Position numbers and translations under genes: made by a program
Assembly: GCF_013004375.1 (NCBI RefSeq)
Contig: NZ_JABERI010000001.1
Location: forward strand, 186,001 to 250,000
Direction of reading: 5' to 3'
From: Acinetobacter terrae
GTDB taxonomy: Bacteria > Pseudomonadota > Gammaproteobacteria > Pseudomonadales > Moraxellaceae
Length of the DNA stretch: 64,000 nt
The notes under the pieces: model-generated
Databases searched by the model: none
What the model saw: the letters and a program-made list of their open reading frames with translations, nothing else
What the model was told of the DNA's origin: nothing
Part shown: positions 39,746 to 49,238 of the stretch, piece by piece
Numbering within the stretch: the first letter of the stretch is position 1
Layout of the letters: each line of letters starts with the position of its first letter

Positions 39746-39821
39746 GGGCCGTTAGCTCAGTTGGTAGAGCAGTGGACTTTTAATCCATTGGTCCCGCGTT
39801 CGAGTCGCGGACGGCCCACCA
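39746..39821 (+). tRNA. tRNA-Lys (TTT), copy 2
   Basis: Identical in all 76 bases to copy 1, 17 bases downstream of it. A terminator follows ten bases later. Confidence 0.95.
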
Positions 39822-39830
39822 AGATTCTAA

Positions 39831-39857
39831 AGAGCTTCTCTACAGAGAAGCTTTTTT
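39831..39857 (+). terminator. terminator-like hairpin between tRNA-Lys copies 2 and 3
   Basis: GCTTCTC, TACA, GAGAAGC and six T. It is a strong intrinsic terminator shape inside the tRNA cluster, so copy 3 needs read-through or its own promoter. Confidence 0.75.
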
Positions 39858-39885
39858 ACTTCTCAGATATTTTCTCTGAAAATAT

Positions 39886-39961
39886 GGGCCGTTAGCTCAG
39901 TTGGTAGAGCAGTGGACTTTTAATCCATTGGTCCCGCGTTCGAGTCGCGGACGGCCCACCA
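39886..39961 (+). tRNA. tRNA-Lys (TTT), copy 3
   Basis: Identical in sequence to copies 1 and 2, placed after an apparent terminator. Confidence 0.95.
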
Positions 39962-40128
39962 TATCTTTCTTAAGGCTTCTTTCTGTACTAAAATACCCGT
40001 ACTCAAATAGAAACGAAACCTGCAAATATTCCGACCAAGACAAACCATACCGCTTCGGTAGATTCGCCATTCTCGAAATTTTGCTTCATCTTGCAATTCG
40101 TTTAAAATATTGTTTTTAAATGCGTTCA

Positions 40129-40204
40129 GGGTTGTTAGCTCAGTTGGTAGAGCAGTAGACTCTTAATCTATTGGTCGAGGGTTCGAGCCCCTCACAACCC
40201 ACCA
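40129..40204 (+). tRNA. tRNA-Lys (CTT)
   Basis: 76 bases with CCA. The acceptor GGGTTGT/ACAACCC pairs, and the anticodon loop CTCTTAA gives anticodon CTT, reading AAG. The D arm is the same as in the TTT copies, while the T and anticodon stems differ, so it is a diverged relative, not a recent copy. Confidence 0.93.
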
Positions 40205-40244
40205 AATTTAATCCTCATTATTCCAATAAATTTTAATTTTATTC

Positions 40245-40277
40245 AAAAAAATACTCCATTTTGGGAGTATTTTTTTT
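40245..40277 (+). terminator. terminator of the tRNA cluster
   Basis: AAAAAAATACTCC, ATTTT, GGGAGTATTTTTTTT. It also faces the convergent lipoprotein gene. Confidence 0.85.
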
Positions 40278-40286
40278 GCTTAAATT

Positions 40287-40919
40287 TTAGGATTCACTGG
40301 TTTTCACTTTCGTACTTGCTTTGACTAAACGATATGCTTGTTGGGGAAATGGATGACCTTCAGCAAAATATTGTTTATTTTGTTCTGAAGCATGGGCAAT
40401 TTTATCTAAATCCATTTGCAAGCTCTGATCTTGATCGACATTATAGAAAAACTCTACTCCATTTGATCGATGCAAAATCACTTGATGATGCTCTTCATCA
40501 TAAGACCAAGAATCTTTATGATAATAAGAGTCCGAATCAAATGTAATTTTGCCTAAATGGATAATACTGCTGTGTGCGGTACCATCTGCTAATAAATTGA
40601 GAATAAAATCTCCAGTCCCCTCTTTGCATTTCATCAAAGGATCAGCACAGCTAATCGCACTCCGATAACGCCCCACATAGGATTCAGCATTTTCTGGAAT
40701 TTTTTTCTGGGTAACGCTTGTAGTATCCGCGGGCATGGCGGCCTTTCCGGCGACCTCAGTCAGTTTTTTGCCTTGAGTATTAGCAGTAGCGGAATTGGCC
40801 AGCTGATTTTCAGATTCCATTTGTTTGGCAACAGAATCTTCTAGTGGCTGATTACAGCCCCCAAGACCCAATAAGACAGTCACAAGGATACATCTACGGT
40901 AATCTGCTTTTAGAAACAC
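40287..40919 (-). CDS. putative lipoprotein of unknown function
   Basis: About 210 residues. I start at a GTG (40919) because GAGGGG lies seven bases upstream and the product then opens with a short basic stretch, a hydrophobic ILVTVLLGLG and lipobox LGGC. The frame runs to an ATG at 40967, which would bury that signal. A low-complexity linker (SENQLANSATANTQGK) precedes a C-terminal domain starting at ESYVGRYRSAISC, with NLLADGTAHSSI and WSYDEEHHQVILH, beta-rich in look and like small lipoproteins that sense or bind envelope components. I do not recognise the family. Confidence 0.65.
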   Translation of the reverse strand: MFLKADYRRCILVTVLLGLGGCNQPLEDSVAKQMESENQLANSATANTQGKKLTEVAGKAAMPADTTSVTQKKIPENAESYVGRYRSAISCADPLMKCKEGTGDFILNLLADGTAHSSIIHLGKITFDSDSYYHKDSWSYDEEHHQVILHRSNGVEFFYNVDQDQSLQMDLDKIAHASEQNKQYFAEGHPFPQQAYRLVKASTKVKTSES

Positions 40920-41233
40920 TGATTTACCCCTCAATTCTAGATTTTCTTCAGCTGCGTATTGGTACATTCAATTATTTATTGGATAAGTTGTCTGGATATT
41001 CATGCTATTGAACTATAATACAGTTCACATATTTTTTTGATTTTCATTGATATAAATTAACCTTTTTAAAATAAATATATTTGATGTCGCAGTACAGAGA
41101 TCAGGCATAGCCAGTTACATAACTTAACTATTTTTTATGCTGCATCACTTTAAAAAGTTTTTTGCATCACCATTTCTAAATTATGAGTGAGTTGTTTTAA
41201 CTTCATACATTTTCTAATTTTAAGGAGATCTAG

Positions 41234-41500
41234 ATGGCCAATGTTGGTCTATATCGCTCTAACCGACAGAATATGATTGCAGGTGTAATGGGTGGTATTG
41301 CTGAACGATTTGGTTGGAATGCAAATTTACTCCGCATTATATTTGTACTTGTTTCTGTTATGAGCGCAGCATTTCCAGGGATTTTAGTCTATTTGGTTTT
41401 ATGGCTCATTATGCCTAAAAAACAGTTTCAAATAGATTCTGGATCAGGCTATCAGAATCCGGTTCGTACGGTAAATCAGGACTCTAATCCATACCGTTAA
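41234..41500 (+). CDS. PspC-domain membrane protein
   Basis: Small inner-membrane protein of 88 residues. The PspC domain covers residues 5-65: LYRSNRQNMIAGVMGGIAERF, then LLRIIFVLVSVMSAAFPGILVYLVLWLIMPK. In enterobacteria PspC senses membrane stress with PspA and PspB; no other psp gene is nearby, so this is a stand-alone member of unclear role. AAGGAG lies seven bases before the ATG. Confidence 0.88.
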   Translation: MANVGLYRSNRQNMIAGVMGGIAERFGWNANLLRIIFVLVSVMSAAFPGILVYLVLWLIMPKKQFQIDSGSGYQNPVRTVNQDSNPYR

Positions 41501-41531
41501 TATTTTAACTTTTGAGCTTTTACCGTTTTAT

Positions 41532-41569
41532 GCTACGGCTCTTACCCCAATGAGTCGTAGCTTTTTTTT
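41532..41569. terminator. terminator between PspC gene and HPP-CBS gene
   Basis: GCTACGGCTC, ten-base loop, GAGTCGTAGC (one G-T pair), then eight T. Confidence 0.8.
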
Positions 41570-41577
41570 GCCTATTT

Positions 41578-42684
41578 TTAGATGTTAGCCGCAAGATTCA
41601 ACTGTTGATTTAATGCTGCAATCATATCGGCACGGCTGATAATCCCGACCATTCTTTGGTTTTCTACTACAGCAATATAATTAAATGAACGTTCCACAAA
41701 ATACGGCACCAAATCCTGAATCGGTTGCTGGGGTTTCACAGTGACGACTTGACGCACCATAATATCCTTAACCTGACGCTGCCATGTAGTTCTTAAGTCG
41801 GTCGCACGCTTAAACCATTCTACTACTTCATATAAAGCCAGTGTTCCCACCAATTGCTGCTGAGCATCTATCACAGGCAAGCTCATTAAATTCATCTGTT
41901 TGAATTTATCCAAAGCCGAATGGATATCATCATTTTCATTTAAGCTAATGACATCTTTAGTCATGATGTCCTGACACTTGAACTGGCTCACTCCCCTCGC
42001 ATTGGCTTTTTCTTGCGCCGCTAAAATAATTTTTTGTAAGTCATATTCACTGATATCTAACAGCTCGGTTTGTTGATCCAAAGTGTCTTGAATATCTTGA
42101 GGTTGAATCGTGACTTTTTGAGTGGGTGTTGGGTCTTTAGAACGCTGGTTGATTTGTGCGACTTGCGGATATTGTTTGCCTAGCATGCGATTAAACACAA
42201 TCGCAATCATCATTAATAAAAGTGAATTCAATAAAACTGGATAAAAGATAAAGTTGTATCCAAGCTGGTGTACCGCTTCCCCACCCAAAACGGCAGTAAT
42301 GGCCACTGCACCACTGGGTGGATGCAAGGAATCTGTCGTCATCATTAAGACAATCGAGAGGCCCACCGCAACACTAAAGGCTTCCGTCAAGTTAGGAATA
42401 TACATCGCGCAAGTCACGCCAATAATGCCTGCAATACTATTTCCGACCACCATATTCCACGGTTGAGCCAATGGACTGGCAGGTACGGCAAACAATAGTA
42501 CCGACGAGGCACCCATGGGCGCGATATACCATGCGTTGATATCGCCCAACACCCACCAGCTGATCAGCGATGAAAGTGCAAGTCCCATCAATGCGCCTAT
42601 ACCACACAGCAGGCGGTCTTTTAGCGGAAGGACTTTAAAATTGGGTTTTAAGGTATTGAGCCATTCAAGTTGTGGATGAAACAC
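41578..42684 (-). CDS. HPP-family membrane protein with C-terminal CBS pair
   Basis: Protein of 368 residues. The N-terminal HPP domain (about 1-170) has four helices and its signature SLHPPSGAVAITAVLGG, preceded by APMGASSVLLFAVPASPLAQPWN. The C-terminal part from about 240 holds two CBS repeats (DIMTKDVISLNENDDIHSALD and DIMVRQVVTVKPQQPIQDL) that usually bind adenine nucleotides. HPP proteins are implicated in nitrite or other anion transport in plants and cyanobacteria; the substrate here is unknown. The CBS domains suggest control by energy state. It is monocistronic. Confidence 0.85.
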   Translation of the reverse strand: MFHPQLEWLNTLKPNFKVLPLKDRLLCGIGALMGLALSSLISWWVLGDINAWYIAPMGASSVLLFAVPASPLAQPWNMVVGNSIAGIIGVTCAMYIPNLTEAFSVAVGLSIVLMMTTDSLHPPSGAVAITAVLGGEAVHQLGYNFIFYPVLLNSLLLMMIAIVFNRMLGKQYPQVAQINQRSKDPTPTQKVTIQPQDIQDTLDQQTELLDISEYDLQKIILAAQEKANARGVSQFKCQDIMTKDVISLNENDDIHSALDKFKQMNLMSLPVIDAQQQLVGTLALYEVVEWFKRATDLRTTWQRQVKDIMVRQVVTVKPQQPIQDLVPYFVERSFNYIAVVENQRMVGIISRADMIAALNQQLNLAANI

Positions 42685-42956
42685 AGCACACCTTTTGTGG
42701 TTTTTAAGTTGAAGATATGAATTATAGAATGATGCTGCATGAAGGTGTATTTATTTTATATCTTTCCATAATCCATTTATTGATAGATTTTTAAAATAAA
42801 AAACGTCCATCTTGTTTGTAACGACCCTGAGGATTTTGCAAAATTTATCACCCATTATTCACGGCGATTTAAACAAGATTACGATATACAGTCAGCGTAC
42901 TACACTTCTTTAAAATCAGTGTACTGAGCAGCAATTTTAGTCCATTTAAATAGCGG

Positions 42957-43763
42957 CTAGTCATCTGACTTCTGCGTAATAATCGGCTCAATTTTTATCA
43001 GCTCAATCTCGCCATAGAAGGTCGAAAATGCCACATCTCCGGCATCTATTCCAGTGCCAATTCGAATTAAATTTTCTACAGGTGCCAATCGGGTCGGATC
43101 AAATAATACCCAACCACCTTCTAAATAGGCTTCAAAAATCGCGTGAAAATCCGGTAAAAATTCTTCAATTTCCACATAACCGACCACCATGCGTGCAGGA
43201 ATGCCTAATGCACGACACAAGGCAATGCCTAAATGAGCAAAGTCACGACAGACTCCAGCCCGATGGATGAGTACATCTGTCGCCGTTGTAAATTGGTCAG
43301 AACTGCCTGAAACATAGAAAATGTTGTTGTAAATCCACTGCTCAATGGCTTTGATGCGACTATAGCCTTGATCCATCCATCCAAAGGATCGGTTTGCCAT
43401 TTCTACGAATAAATCTGAATTACAATAACGACTGGCCAGCAAATAAGGTAACACCTCATCGGGTAAATCTGGAATTGCCACTTCATTGAGGTTTTGCTGA
43501 AGATCTGCATTCTTTACAGGATGACGTTCAACTATCGCACTGTAGTTCACTTCAAAATTATCACAAGCGTCGACATGCAACCTGATATAACGGTTTTGCT
43601 GGCTCGGATCGTGAAATTCGCGCCATGCGATTGGTGGATTAAAGCTGAGTTGTTCTTCAATAATGGTTTGATCAGGATGATGTGCAGCTTGAATCAGAAA
43701 AACGAATTCTGTGGCGTGGACAATCTTGTATTTTAAGTGACACTGAATTTTACAAGTTGTCAT
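42957..43763 (-). CDS. Transglutaminase-like domain protein
   Basis: Cytoplasmic protein of 268 residues with an N-terminal beta domain and a transglutaminase-like protease fold. The catalytic triad is visible as Cys in HRAGVCRDFAHLGIALCRALGIPAR, His in DFHAIFEAYL and Asp in WVLFDPTR. Members of this group act as peptidases or amidases of unknown substrate. There is no signal peptide. It is alone, with no identifiable terminator close by, and is divergent from glyQ. Confidence 0.85.
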   Translation of the reverse strand: MTTCKIQCHLKYKIVHATEFVFLIQAAHHPDQTIIEEQLSFNPPIAWREFHDPSQQNRYIRLHVDACDNFEVNYSAIVERHPVKNADLQQNLNEVAIPDLPDEVLPYLLASRYCNSDLFVEMANRSFGWMDQGYSRIKAIEQWIYNNIFYVSGSSDQFTTATDVLIHRAGVCRDFAHLGIALCRALGIPARMVVGYVEIEEFLPDFHAIFEAYLEGGWVLFDPTRLAPVENLIRIGTGIDAGDVAFSTFYGEIELIKIEPIITQKSDD

Positions 43764-44077
43764 GAACTTCCTTATTTTTTAAGCATTATTTTACTGTGTG
43801 CAGATTAAACCAATTTCATGCAAATAAGCGGATGAGAGCTGTTTATCTTTATCACAATTTCATTTAAATAATGCTATACATCTGATTTATTCTTGGTTTT
43901 TAGCTCAGCGTAAATCGGTCATCAAACATGACATGACAGGATGCAAATAGATAACTGTTATCTTTCAAGGGCGTTTTGATTTTTTTCAAAAAAGTGTCGG
44001 CGCATTAACCCTTTGCCACTCCTCTGGAAAATCCTTATAATTGAACACAATTTTTCTCTAATTTTAAGTGGATGACC
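43764..44077. other. glyQ upstream region
   Basis: 314 bases without a gene. There is one small palindrome AGATAACTGTTATCT (about 43946-43960) and no T-box or obvious riboswitch. It should contain the glyQS promoter. Confidence 0.4.
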
Positions 44078-45067
44078 ATGAGTCGCGCCATATCGCATAT
44101 TGATACCTTCCAAGGCTTAATTCTTGCCTTACAAACTTACTGGGCTGAACAAGGTTGTGTAATTTTACAGCCTTACGATATGGAAATGGGCGCAGGCACA
44201 TTCCACACTGCAACCTTCCTTCGTGCTTTAGGGCCTGAAACCTGGAACGCTGCATACGTTCAGCCTTCACGTCGTCCGAAAGATGGTCGTTATGGCGAAA
44301 ACCCGAACCGTTTGCAACATTACTACCAATTCCAGGTGGTGTTGAAGCCAAACCCAGACAACATCCAACAGCTTTACCTTGATTCGCTTAAAGCGATCGG
44401 TATTGACCCGCTTGTACACGACATTCGTTTCGTTGAAGACAACTGGGAATCTCCAACATTAGGCGCTTGGGGCTTAGGTTGGGAAGTTTGGCTGAACGGT
44501 ATGGAAGTGACTCAGTTCACTTACTTCCAGCAAGTCGGTGGTGTTGAATGTTACCCGGTAACTGGCGAAATCACTTACGGTCTTGAACGTCTTGCGATGT
44601 ACTTGCAAGGTGTAGATTCAGTTTACGATTTGGTTTGGACCAAAGGTCAGTTCGGTACGGTGACTTATGGCGATGTATTCCATCAAAATGAAGTAGAACA
44701 ATCGACTTATAACTTCGAATACGCCAACGTTGAAAAAATGTTTGAATTGTTCGACTTCTACGAAGCTGAAGCAACGCGTTTAATCGAAGCTGAACTTCCA
44801 CTACCTGCATACGAACAAGTGATTAAAGCATCGCATAGCTTTAACTTGTTAGACGCACGTGGCGCGATTTCGGTGACTGAACGTCAGCGTTATATTTTAC
44901 GTGTACGTACTTTGGCACGTTCAATTGCACAAAGTTATGTGGCAGCACGTGCGAAGCTTGGCTTCCCGATGGCTGAACCTGAATTACGTGATGAAGTTCT
45001 TGCGCAGTTAAAAGCACAAGTTGAAGCAGAAGCGGCTCAAGCAGAAAAAGCAGCGGAGAAGAAATAA
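44078..45067 (+). CDS. glyQ: Glycyl-tRNA synthetase alpha subunit
   Basis: Catalytic subunit of the bacterial alpha2beta2 glycyl-tRNA synthetase, 329 residues. Class II signatures are clear: [66 protein letters not shown] and [13 protein letters not shown] start at the second ATG (MSRAISHID) because AAGTGG then stands at seven bases; the ATG two codons earlier is too close to it. The C-terminus carries an Ala/Glu/Lys-rich tail. Its stop overlaps the glyS ATG by one base. Confidence 0.97.
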   Translation: MSRAISHIDTFQGLILALQTYWAEQGCVILQPYDMEMGAGTFHTATFLRALGPETWNAAYVQPSRRPKDGRYGENPNRLQHYYQFQVVLKPNPDNIQQLYLDSLKAIGIDPLVHDIRFVEDNWESPTLGAWGLGWEVWLNGMEVTQFTYFQQVGGVECYPVTGEITYGLERLAMYLQGVDSVYDLVWTKGQFGTVTYGDVFHQNEVEQSTYNFEYANVEKMFELFDFYEAEATRLIEAELPLPAYEQVIKASHSFNLLDARGAISVTERQRYILRVRTLARSIAQSYVAARAKLGFPMAEPELRDEVLAQLKAQVEAEAAQAEKAAEKK

Positions 45068-47136
45068 TGTCTAAACATACCGTATTGTTCGAATTGGGTT
45101 GTGAAGAACTTCCGCCAAAAAGCTTAAAAAAATTACGTGATGCACTGCAAGCTGAAACCGTTAAAGGCTTAAAAGATGCAGGCTTGGCTTTCGATGCCAT
45201 CGAAGCGTATGCAGCACCTCGCCGTTTAGCATTGAAAATTGTCAATGTTGAAGGCGCACAAGCAGATACTCAAAAACGTTTTGATGGCCCTGCTAAACAA
45301 GCAGCCTTTGATGCTGAAGGTAACCCGACTAAAGCCCTTGAAGGTTTTATGCGTGGTCAAGGCATCACGGTTGATCAAGTATCAACTTTCCAAGCAGGTA
45401 AAGTTGAAAAGGTGTGCTACTTAAAAGACGTGAAAGGTCAAAGCCTTGATGTACTTTTACCGCAAATTTTACAAGCTGCGCTAGACAACCTTCCTATCGC
45501 AAAACGTATGCGTTCTGCTGCAAGCCGTACTGAATTCGTACGTCCGGTAAAATGGGTTGTATTGCTCAAAGACAACGATGTGGTTGATGCAACCATTCAA
45601 GATCACAAAGCGGGTAACGTGACTTATGGTCACCGTTTCCACGCGCCTGAAGCAATTACTTTAACCCATGCAGATGAATACTTAGCAAAACTCAAAGCAG
45701 CGCACGTTGTGGCGTCATTTGAAGAGCGTCAAGCAATCATTGATGGTCAAGTGAAAGCACTTGCAGATGAAGTGAATGCCATTGCGATCGTACCAAGTGA
45801 CCTTCGTGACGAAGTGACTGCATTGGTTGAATGGCCTGTTGCACTTCGTGCAAGCTTCGAAGAACGCTTCCTTGCTGTTCCTCAAGAAGCACTCATCACC
45901 ACCATGCAAGACAACCAAAAGTATTTCTGTTTGGTAAATGCAGACAACAAACTTCAACCGTACTTCATTACTGTGTCTAACATCGAGTCAAAAGACCCGA
46001 CACAAATTATTGAAGGTAACGAGAAGGTTGTTCGTCCGCGTTTGTCTGATGCTGAATTCTTCTTCTTACAAGATCAAAAGCAACCGCTTGCATCGCGTAA
46101 AGAAAAATTAGCAAACATGGTGTTCCAGGCAGAATTGGGTACGCTTTGGAACAAGTCTGAACGTATCGCCAAACTGGCTGTAGCGCTTGCGCCAATCACT
46201 GGTGCAAAAGCTGAAGATGCTGAAAAAGCTGCACTTCTTGCGAAATGTGACTTAACTTCTGAGCTTGTGGGTGAATTCCCAGAACTTCAAGGGATCGCGG
46301 GTACTTACTACGCACGTCTTGAAGGTGAAAATGCTGAAGTTGCTGAATCTCTAGGTGAGCAATACTTACCTAAATTTGCAGGTGACGTTTTACCGAAAAC
46401 CAAAACTGGTACAACCATTGCCCTTGCGGATCGTTTAGATACATTGACGGGTATTTTTGGTATCGGTCAAGCGCCTACAGGTTCTAAAGACCCGTTTGCA
46501 CTGCGTCGTTCTGCGATTGGTATCTTACGCCTTGTGACTGAAAAAGAGCTTGATGTTTCAATCGAAGATTTGATCAAACTTGCTTTAGCGGCTTATGGCG
46601 ATGTATTGAAAGATCACGACAAGACTTTGGCAGATGCAGTTGCATTCCTTGAAGGTCGTTACCGTGCGAAATACGAAGACCAAGGCGTTGCAGTTGATGT
46701 GATTCAAGCCGTTCAAGCGTTGTCTCCAAAATCACCACTTGATTTTGACAAGCGTGTAAATGCGGTCAATCACTTCCGCGCATTGCCTGAAGCTGCTGCA
46801 CTTGCTGCTGCAAACAAACGTGTTGCGAATATTCTTGCAAAAGAAACAGCGCCTGAAGGTGCTGTGGTTGAAGCGAACTTGGTTGAAGATGCTGAGAAAG
46901 CATTGTTCGCTGAACTTGCGAAAATCACGCCTGTGGTTGAGCCGTTATTTGCTGCGAAAGATTACACTGCTGCGTTGTCTGCACTTGCTGCACTTCGTGT
47001 GCCTGTCGATGCGTTCTTTGACGGTGTAATGGTCATGGCTGACGATACTGACTTGAAAGCAAACCGTTTACGTATGCTTGCACAGCTTCGTGATTTGTTT
47101 ACGAAAGTCGCTGATATTTCAGTGCTTCAGCATTAA
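45067..47136 (+). CDS. glyS: Glycyl-tRNA synthetase beta subunit
   Basis: tRNA-binding subunit, 689 residues, normal length. It starts [18 protein letters not shown], with GRHRF-like [11 protein letters not shown], the [17 protein letters not shown] segment, the HD-like domain with [13 protein letters not shown] and [18 protein letters not shown], and a C-terminal anticodon-binding DALR region ending [18 protein letters not shown]. It is translationally coupled to glyQ (TAATG) and followed by an intrinsic terminator. Confidence 0.97.
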   Translation: MSKHTVLFELGCEELPPKSLKKLRDALQAETVKGLKDAGLAFDAIEAYAAPRRLALKIVNVEGAQADTQKRFDGPAKQAAFDAEGNPTKALEGFMRGQGITVDQVSTFQAGKVEKVCYLKDVKGQSLDVLLPQILQAALDNLPIAKRMRSAASRTEFVRPVKWVVLLKDNDVVDATIQDHKAGNVTYGHRFHAPEAITLTHADEYLAKLKAAHVVASFEERQAIIDGQVKALADEVNAIAIVPSDLRDEVTALVEWPVALRASFEERFLAVPQEALITTMQDNQKYFCLVNADNKLQPYFITVSNIESKDPTQIIEGNEKVVRPRLSDAEFFFLQDQKQPLASRKEKLANMVFQAELGTLWNKSERIAKLAVALAPITGAKAEDAEKAALLAKCDLTSELVGEFPELQGIAGTYYARLEGENAEVAESLGEQYLPKFAGDVLPKTKTGTTIALADRLDTLTGIFGIGQAPTGSKDPFALRRSAIGILRLVTEKELDVSIEDLIKLALAAYGDVLKDHDKTLADAVAFLEGRYRAKYEDQGVAVDVIQAVQALSPKSPLDFDKRVNAVNHFRALPEAAALAAANKRVANILAKETAPEGAVVEANLVEDAEKALFAELAKITPVVEPLFAAKDYTAALSALAALRVPVDAFFDGVMVMADDTDLKANRLRMLAQLRDLFTKVADISVLQH

Positions 47137-47160
47137 GCCTTAATTGCTTGTAAATTAAAG

Positions 47161-47197
47161 AAGACCCCGCTATAAATGAGTGGGGTTTTCTTTTTTT
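47161..47197 (+). terminator. glyQS terminator
   Basis: ACCCCGCT, seven-base loop, AGTGGGGT (one G-T pair), then a T-rich run. It lies within 25 bases of the glyS stop and overlaps the approach to the next gene. Confidence 0.8.
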
Positions 47198-47206
47198 GAA
47201 ATTGAT

Positions 47207-48052
47207 ATGCATGAAAATTTAAGTCTTCTACAACAGCAGGTTTTTGAACTTATTGGTCGTTTAGTTTTAAATTATCAAGATATCGAAACACGTTTAAAAA
47301 CCCTATTAGATGTGTCAAATAAGTCATTCCCTGTCAGAAAACAAAATGAAATCACTTCTATTTCTGCTTTTAGGAATCAAACCTTAGGCGGACTCAAGAA
47401 TCACGCCTTACAGGATTTCTTTCGCAAGAATACTGAAACATATCAGGACTTACACCCTGAAATCCCTGATCATGTTCATTTTTCTACAAGTCTGACACTA
47501 CAGCAGCAAAGCTGGGAACGCTTACAACAAGATTTTCATCAATTTGTAGAAAGACGAAATTTTCTAATTCATCATTTTTATTCAGAATATAGTTTAAATG
47601 ATGAAATGAGCTGTACACGGGCTTTAAATAATTTACAGCATCATTATCAAGAGCAAATCCGTTTTATTGAGCAATTTAATAGTTATTGCACTGTTTTTGC
47701 TGAAGCAATGGATGAATATAAATGCTTTCTTGAATCACCTGTTGGACGAACAGCGTTTATATTTCCAGCAGATGAAATTTACCGACTCATTTGCAACCTC
47801 ATTGAAAACAATAAAAAAAATGCAGGCTGGCTTTCACTCACTACAGCCCTTCAACAAATTGCAAAACAATTTCCTGACTGCCATTCGAAAATCAAACAAA
47901 AATATGGCTTTAAAAATCTTTCCGATCTAATTTTAAATAGTGGGTTATATCAACTAAAAATATTACCCACTCAAAATGGTGAAAAAATTAGATCTCTTGC
48001 GAAAGTCATTATTGCAAGTTTATCCGGTTTACGAGTGCAGCAATTAAGTTAA
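47207..48052 (+). CDS. LOTUS/OST-HTH domain protein, C-terminus replaced by an IS
   Basis: 281 residues as it stands. The first 260 are native: a helical N-terminal region and, from about 184 to 250, an OST-HTH/LOTUS domain (IYRLICNLIENNKKNAGWLS, then IKQKYGFKNLSDLILNSGLYQL). LOTUS domains bind RNA, often G-rich, or helicases. The final 20 residues (RSLAKVIIASL to QQLS) are read from the IS end at 47991. Without the IS the frame continues into 48874-48923, giving a 16-residue tail ILFCLNDKDITFIKEA. Function of the bacterial protein is unknown. The domain is intact, so the product may still work. The start at 47207 avoids a GTG inside the terminator. Confidence 0.75.
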   Translation: MHENLSLLQQQVFELIGRLVLNYQDIETRLKTLLDVSNKSFPVRKQNEITSISAFRNQTLGGLKNHALQDFFRKNTETYQDLHPEIPDHVHFSTSLTLQQQSWERLQQDFHQFVERRNFLIHHFYSEYSLNDEMSCTRALNNLQHHYQEQIRFIEQFNSYCTVFAEAMDEYKCFLESPVGRTAFIFPADEIYRLICNLIENNKKNAGWLSLTTALQQIAKQFPDCHSKIKQKYGFKNLSDLILNSGLYQLKILPTQNGEKIRSLAKVIIASLSGLRVQQLS

Positions 48053-48389
48053 TGCGTAAACCGAATCTTTTCCGTCTATTTCGATAGCGTTCACTTAATA
48101 TTCTAAATCTTTTCAATTGACTATTAATGTGTTCGATCACAACTCGTATTTTCCCAATCATTTTATTGTACTTTTTCTCAACATCAAATAAGGGTAAATT
48201 CTTCTTTTTCTTTATTGGCATCAATAATTTAAAGCCATCTTGCTCTAATCCGTAGTACCCTAAATCGGTCATAACATATTCACAATGTTTGAATTTCTTA
48301 ACCGTTTTTCTTGCCAATTTAATATCATGCTGACTGCCATTCGATATATCTAGCCCTATGATTTGTTTGCTGTTCGGATGATAGATCAC
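48009..48389 (-). CDS. IS5-family transposase, OrfB part (DDE domain end)
   Basis: Second frame of the transposase. It contains the later catalytic residues: Asp in MTDLGYYGLEQDGFKLL and Glu in KIRVVIEHINSQLKRFRIL with the Y/R-K pattern of the IS5 family. By itself it starts only at a weak GTG (48389). Its frame is open upstream to the run of nine A (48442-48450 on the reverse strand), where a -1 slip from OrfA would join the two, giving about 274 residues. Confidence 0.85.
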   Translation of the reverse strand: MIYHPNSKQIIGLDISNGSQHDIKLARKTVKKFKHCEYVMTDLGYYGLEQDGFKLLMPIKKKKNLPLFDVEKKYNKMIGKIRVVIEHINSQLKRFRILSERYRNRRKRFGLRINLIAALVNRINLQ

Positions 48390-48432
48390 TTGTGCTTTTA
48401 GCGTATGTTTCTTCTTTTTACCACTGTAGAAC

Positions 48433-48831
48433 TTACTCTGATTTTTTTTTCGGACGTTCTATTGAACATTCTGTCGCATCAATAATGACCCAGTTAAAGT
48501 GTTCGTCTGCTGTGGTAATGCTTCGTTTTGGCAGAGTAAAACGTCTTGATTTCATCAATGCATCTTCAACCTTTTTAATGGTTCGATTCACATTACTTTC
48601 AGCGATATGGTAATTTGCTGCTAATTCCAGTTGAGTGCTGTAGTTCCGTAAGTAATTGAGAGTTAATAACAACTGATCCTCTATATCTAAAGTATGAGGA
48701 CGACCTGATTTCTTTTTGAGTGATTCTGCTTTTTCTAAAACCTCTACCATTTCAGTAAAAACATGTCGAGGTACGCCAACCAAGCGTTTGAATTCAGAAT
48801 CTGAAAAACGATTTAATTTCTGATATCTCAT
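48433..48831 (-). CDS. IS5-family transposase, OrfA part
   Basis: 132 residues. The N-terminal helix-turn-helix region has KKSGRPHTLDIEDQLLLTLNYLRNYSTQLELAANYHIAESNVNRTI, followed by the first catalytic Asp in NWVIIDATECSIERP. It ends PKKKSE at the A9 slippery run. This layout fits programmed -1 frameshifting as in two-frame IS5 members. It is complete and without internal stops, so the IS is probably active. Confidence 0.88.
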   Translation of the reverse strand: MRYQKLNRFSDSEFKRLVGVPRHVFTEMVEVLEKAESLKKKSGRPHTLDIEDQLLLTLNYLRNYSTQLELAANYHIAESNVNRTIKKVEDALMKSRRFTLPKRSITTADEHFNWVIIDATECSIERPKKKSE

Positions 48832-48873
48832 GAAATTTATATTGAGGTGGTTTTTACTTTCGCAAGAGGTCTA

Positions 48874-48923
48874 TTTTATTTTGTTTAAATGATAAAGACA
48901 TAACATTTATCAAAGAAGCATAA
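48874..48923 (+). pseudogene. severed 3' end of the LOTUS gene
   Basis: Fifty bases after the right TA. Joined to 47990 they continue the native frame to TAA at 48921-48923. No ribosome site or start is left, so this fragment is dead. Confidence 0.7.
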
Positions 48924-49238
48924 TCTTTAATCCTTTTCATTTATCTCTAAAACTCCATTTATAGCTGAACCCTAATTTCTGCAAAGCAATCCATCAAACC
49001 ATGACCATTGTGCTTTAGCAAAATGTGCCGGTTTAAATGAAGCTTTAAATCACTTAAAAACTCAATTACTCAGCTTACAAATATGGCATTATTTTTTCCA
49101 GTAAATCTTTTTCATATGCATTATTTATTTTTTCTGATTTTAAACTTAAGTAAATTGTTTTTGTAAAATCGTATCTCTAGTCAATTTCTCCCCAATTCCC
49201 TATACTCACCCTAACAACACTCAACAAGAAAGAATCAT
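48924..49238. other. intergenic region downstream of the IS
   Basis: 315 bases, AT-rich. I see no gene, terminator or repeat. It should hold the promoter of the lipoprotein at 49239. Confidence 0.35.

Larger units (their letters stand above)
47991..48871 (-). mobile_element. IS5-family insertion sequence, complete
   Basis: 881 bp. The ends are inverted repeats: GATCTCTTGCGAAAGT at 47991 and, on the other strand, GACCTCTTGCGAAAGT ending at 48871, with one mismatch in 16. It is flanked by TA on both sides (47989-47990 and 48872-48873), a 2-bp target duplication usual for part of the IS5 family. It carries two overlapping transposase frames. Deleting the IS and one TA reconnects the interrupted host gene in frame. 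Confidence 0.88.

Noticed and set aside
39542-40119. Two frames spanning the tRNA-Lys genes
   Set aside because: They translate the tRNA sequence itself (repeated QLVEQWTFNPLVPRSSRGRPT) and are not genes.
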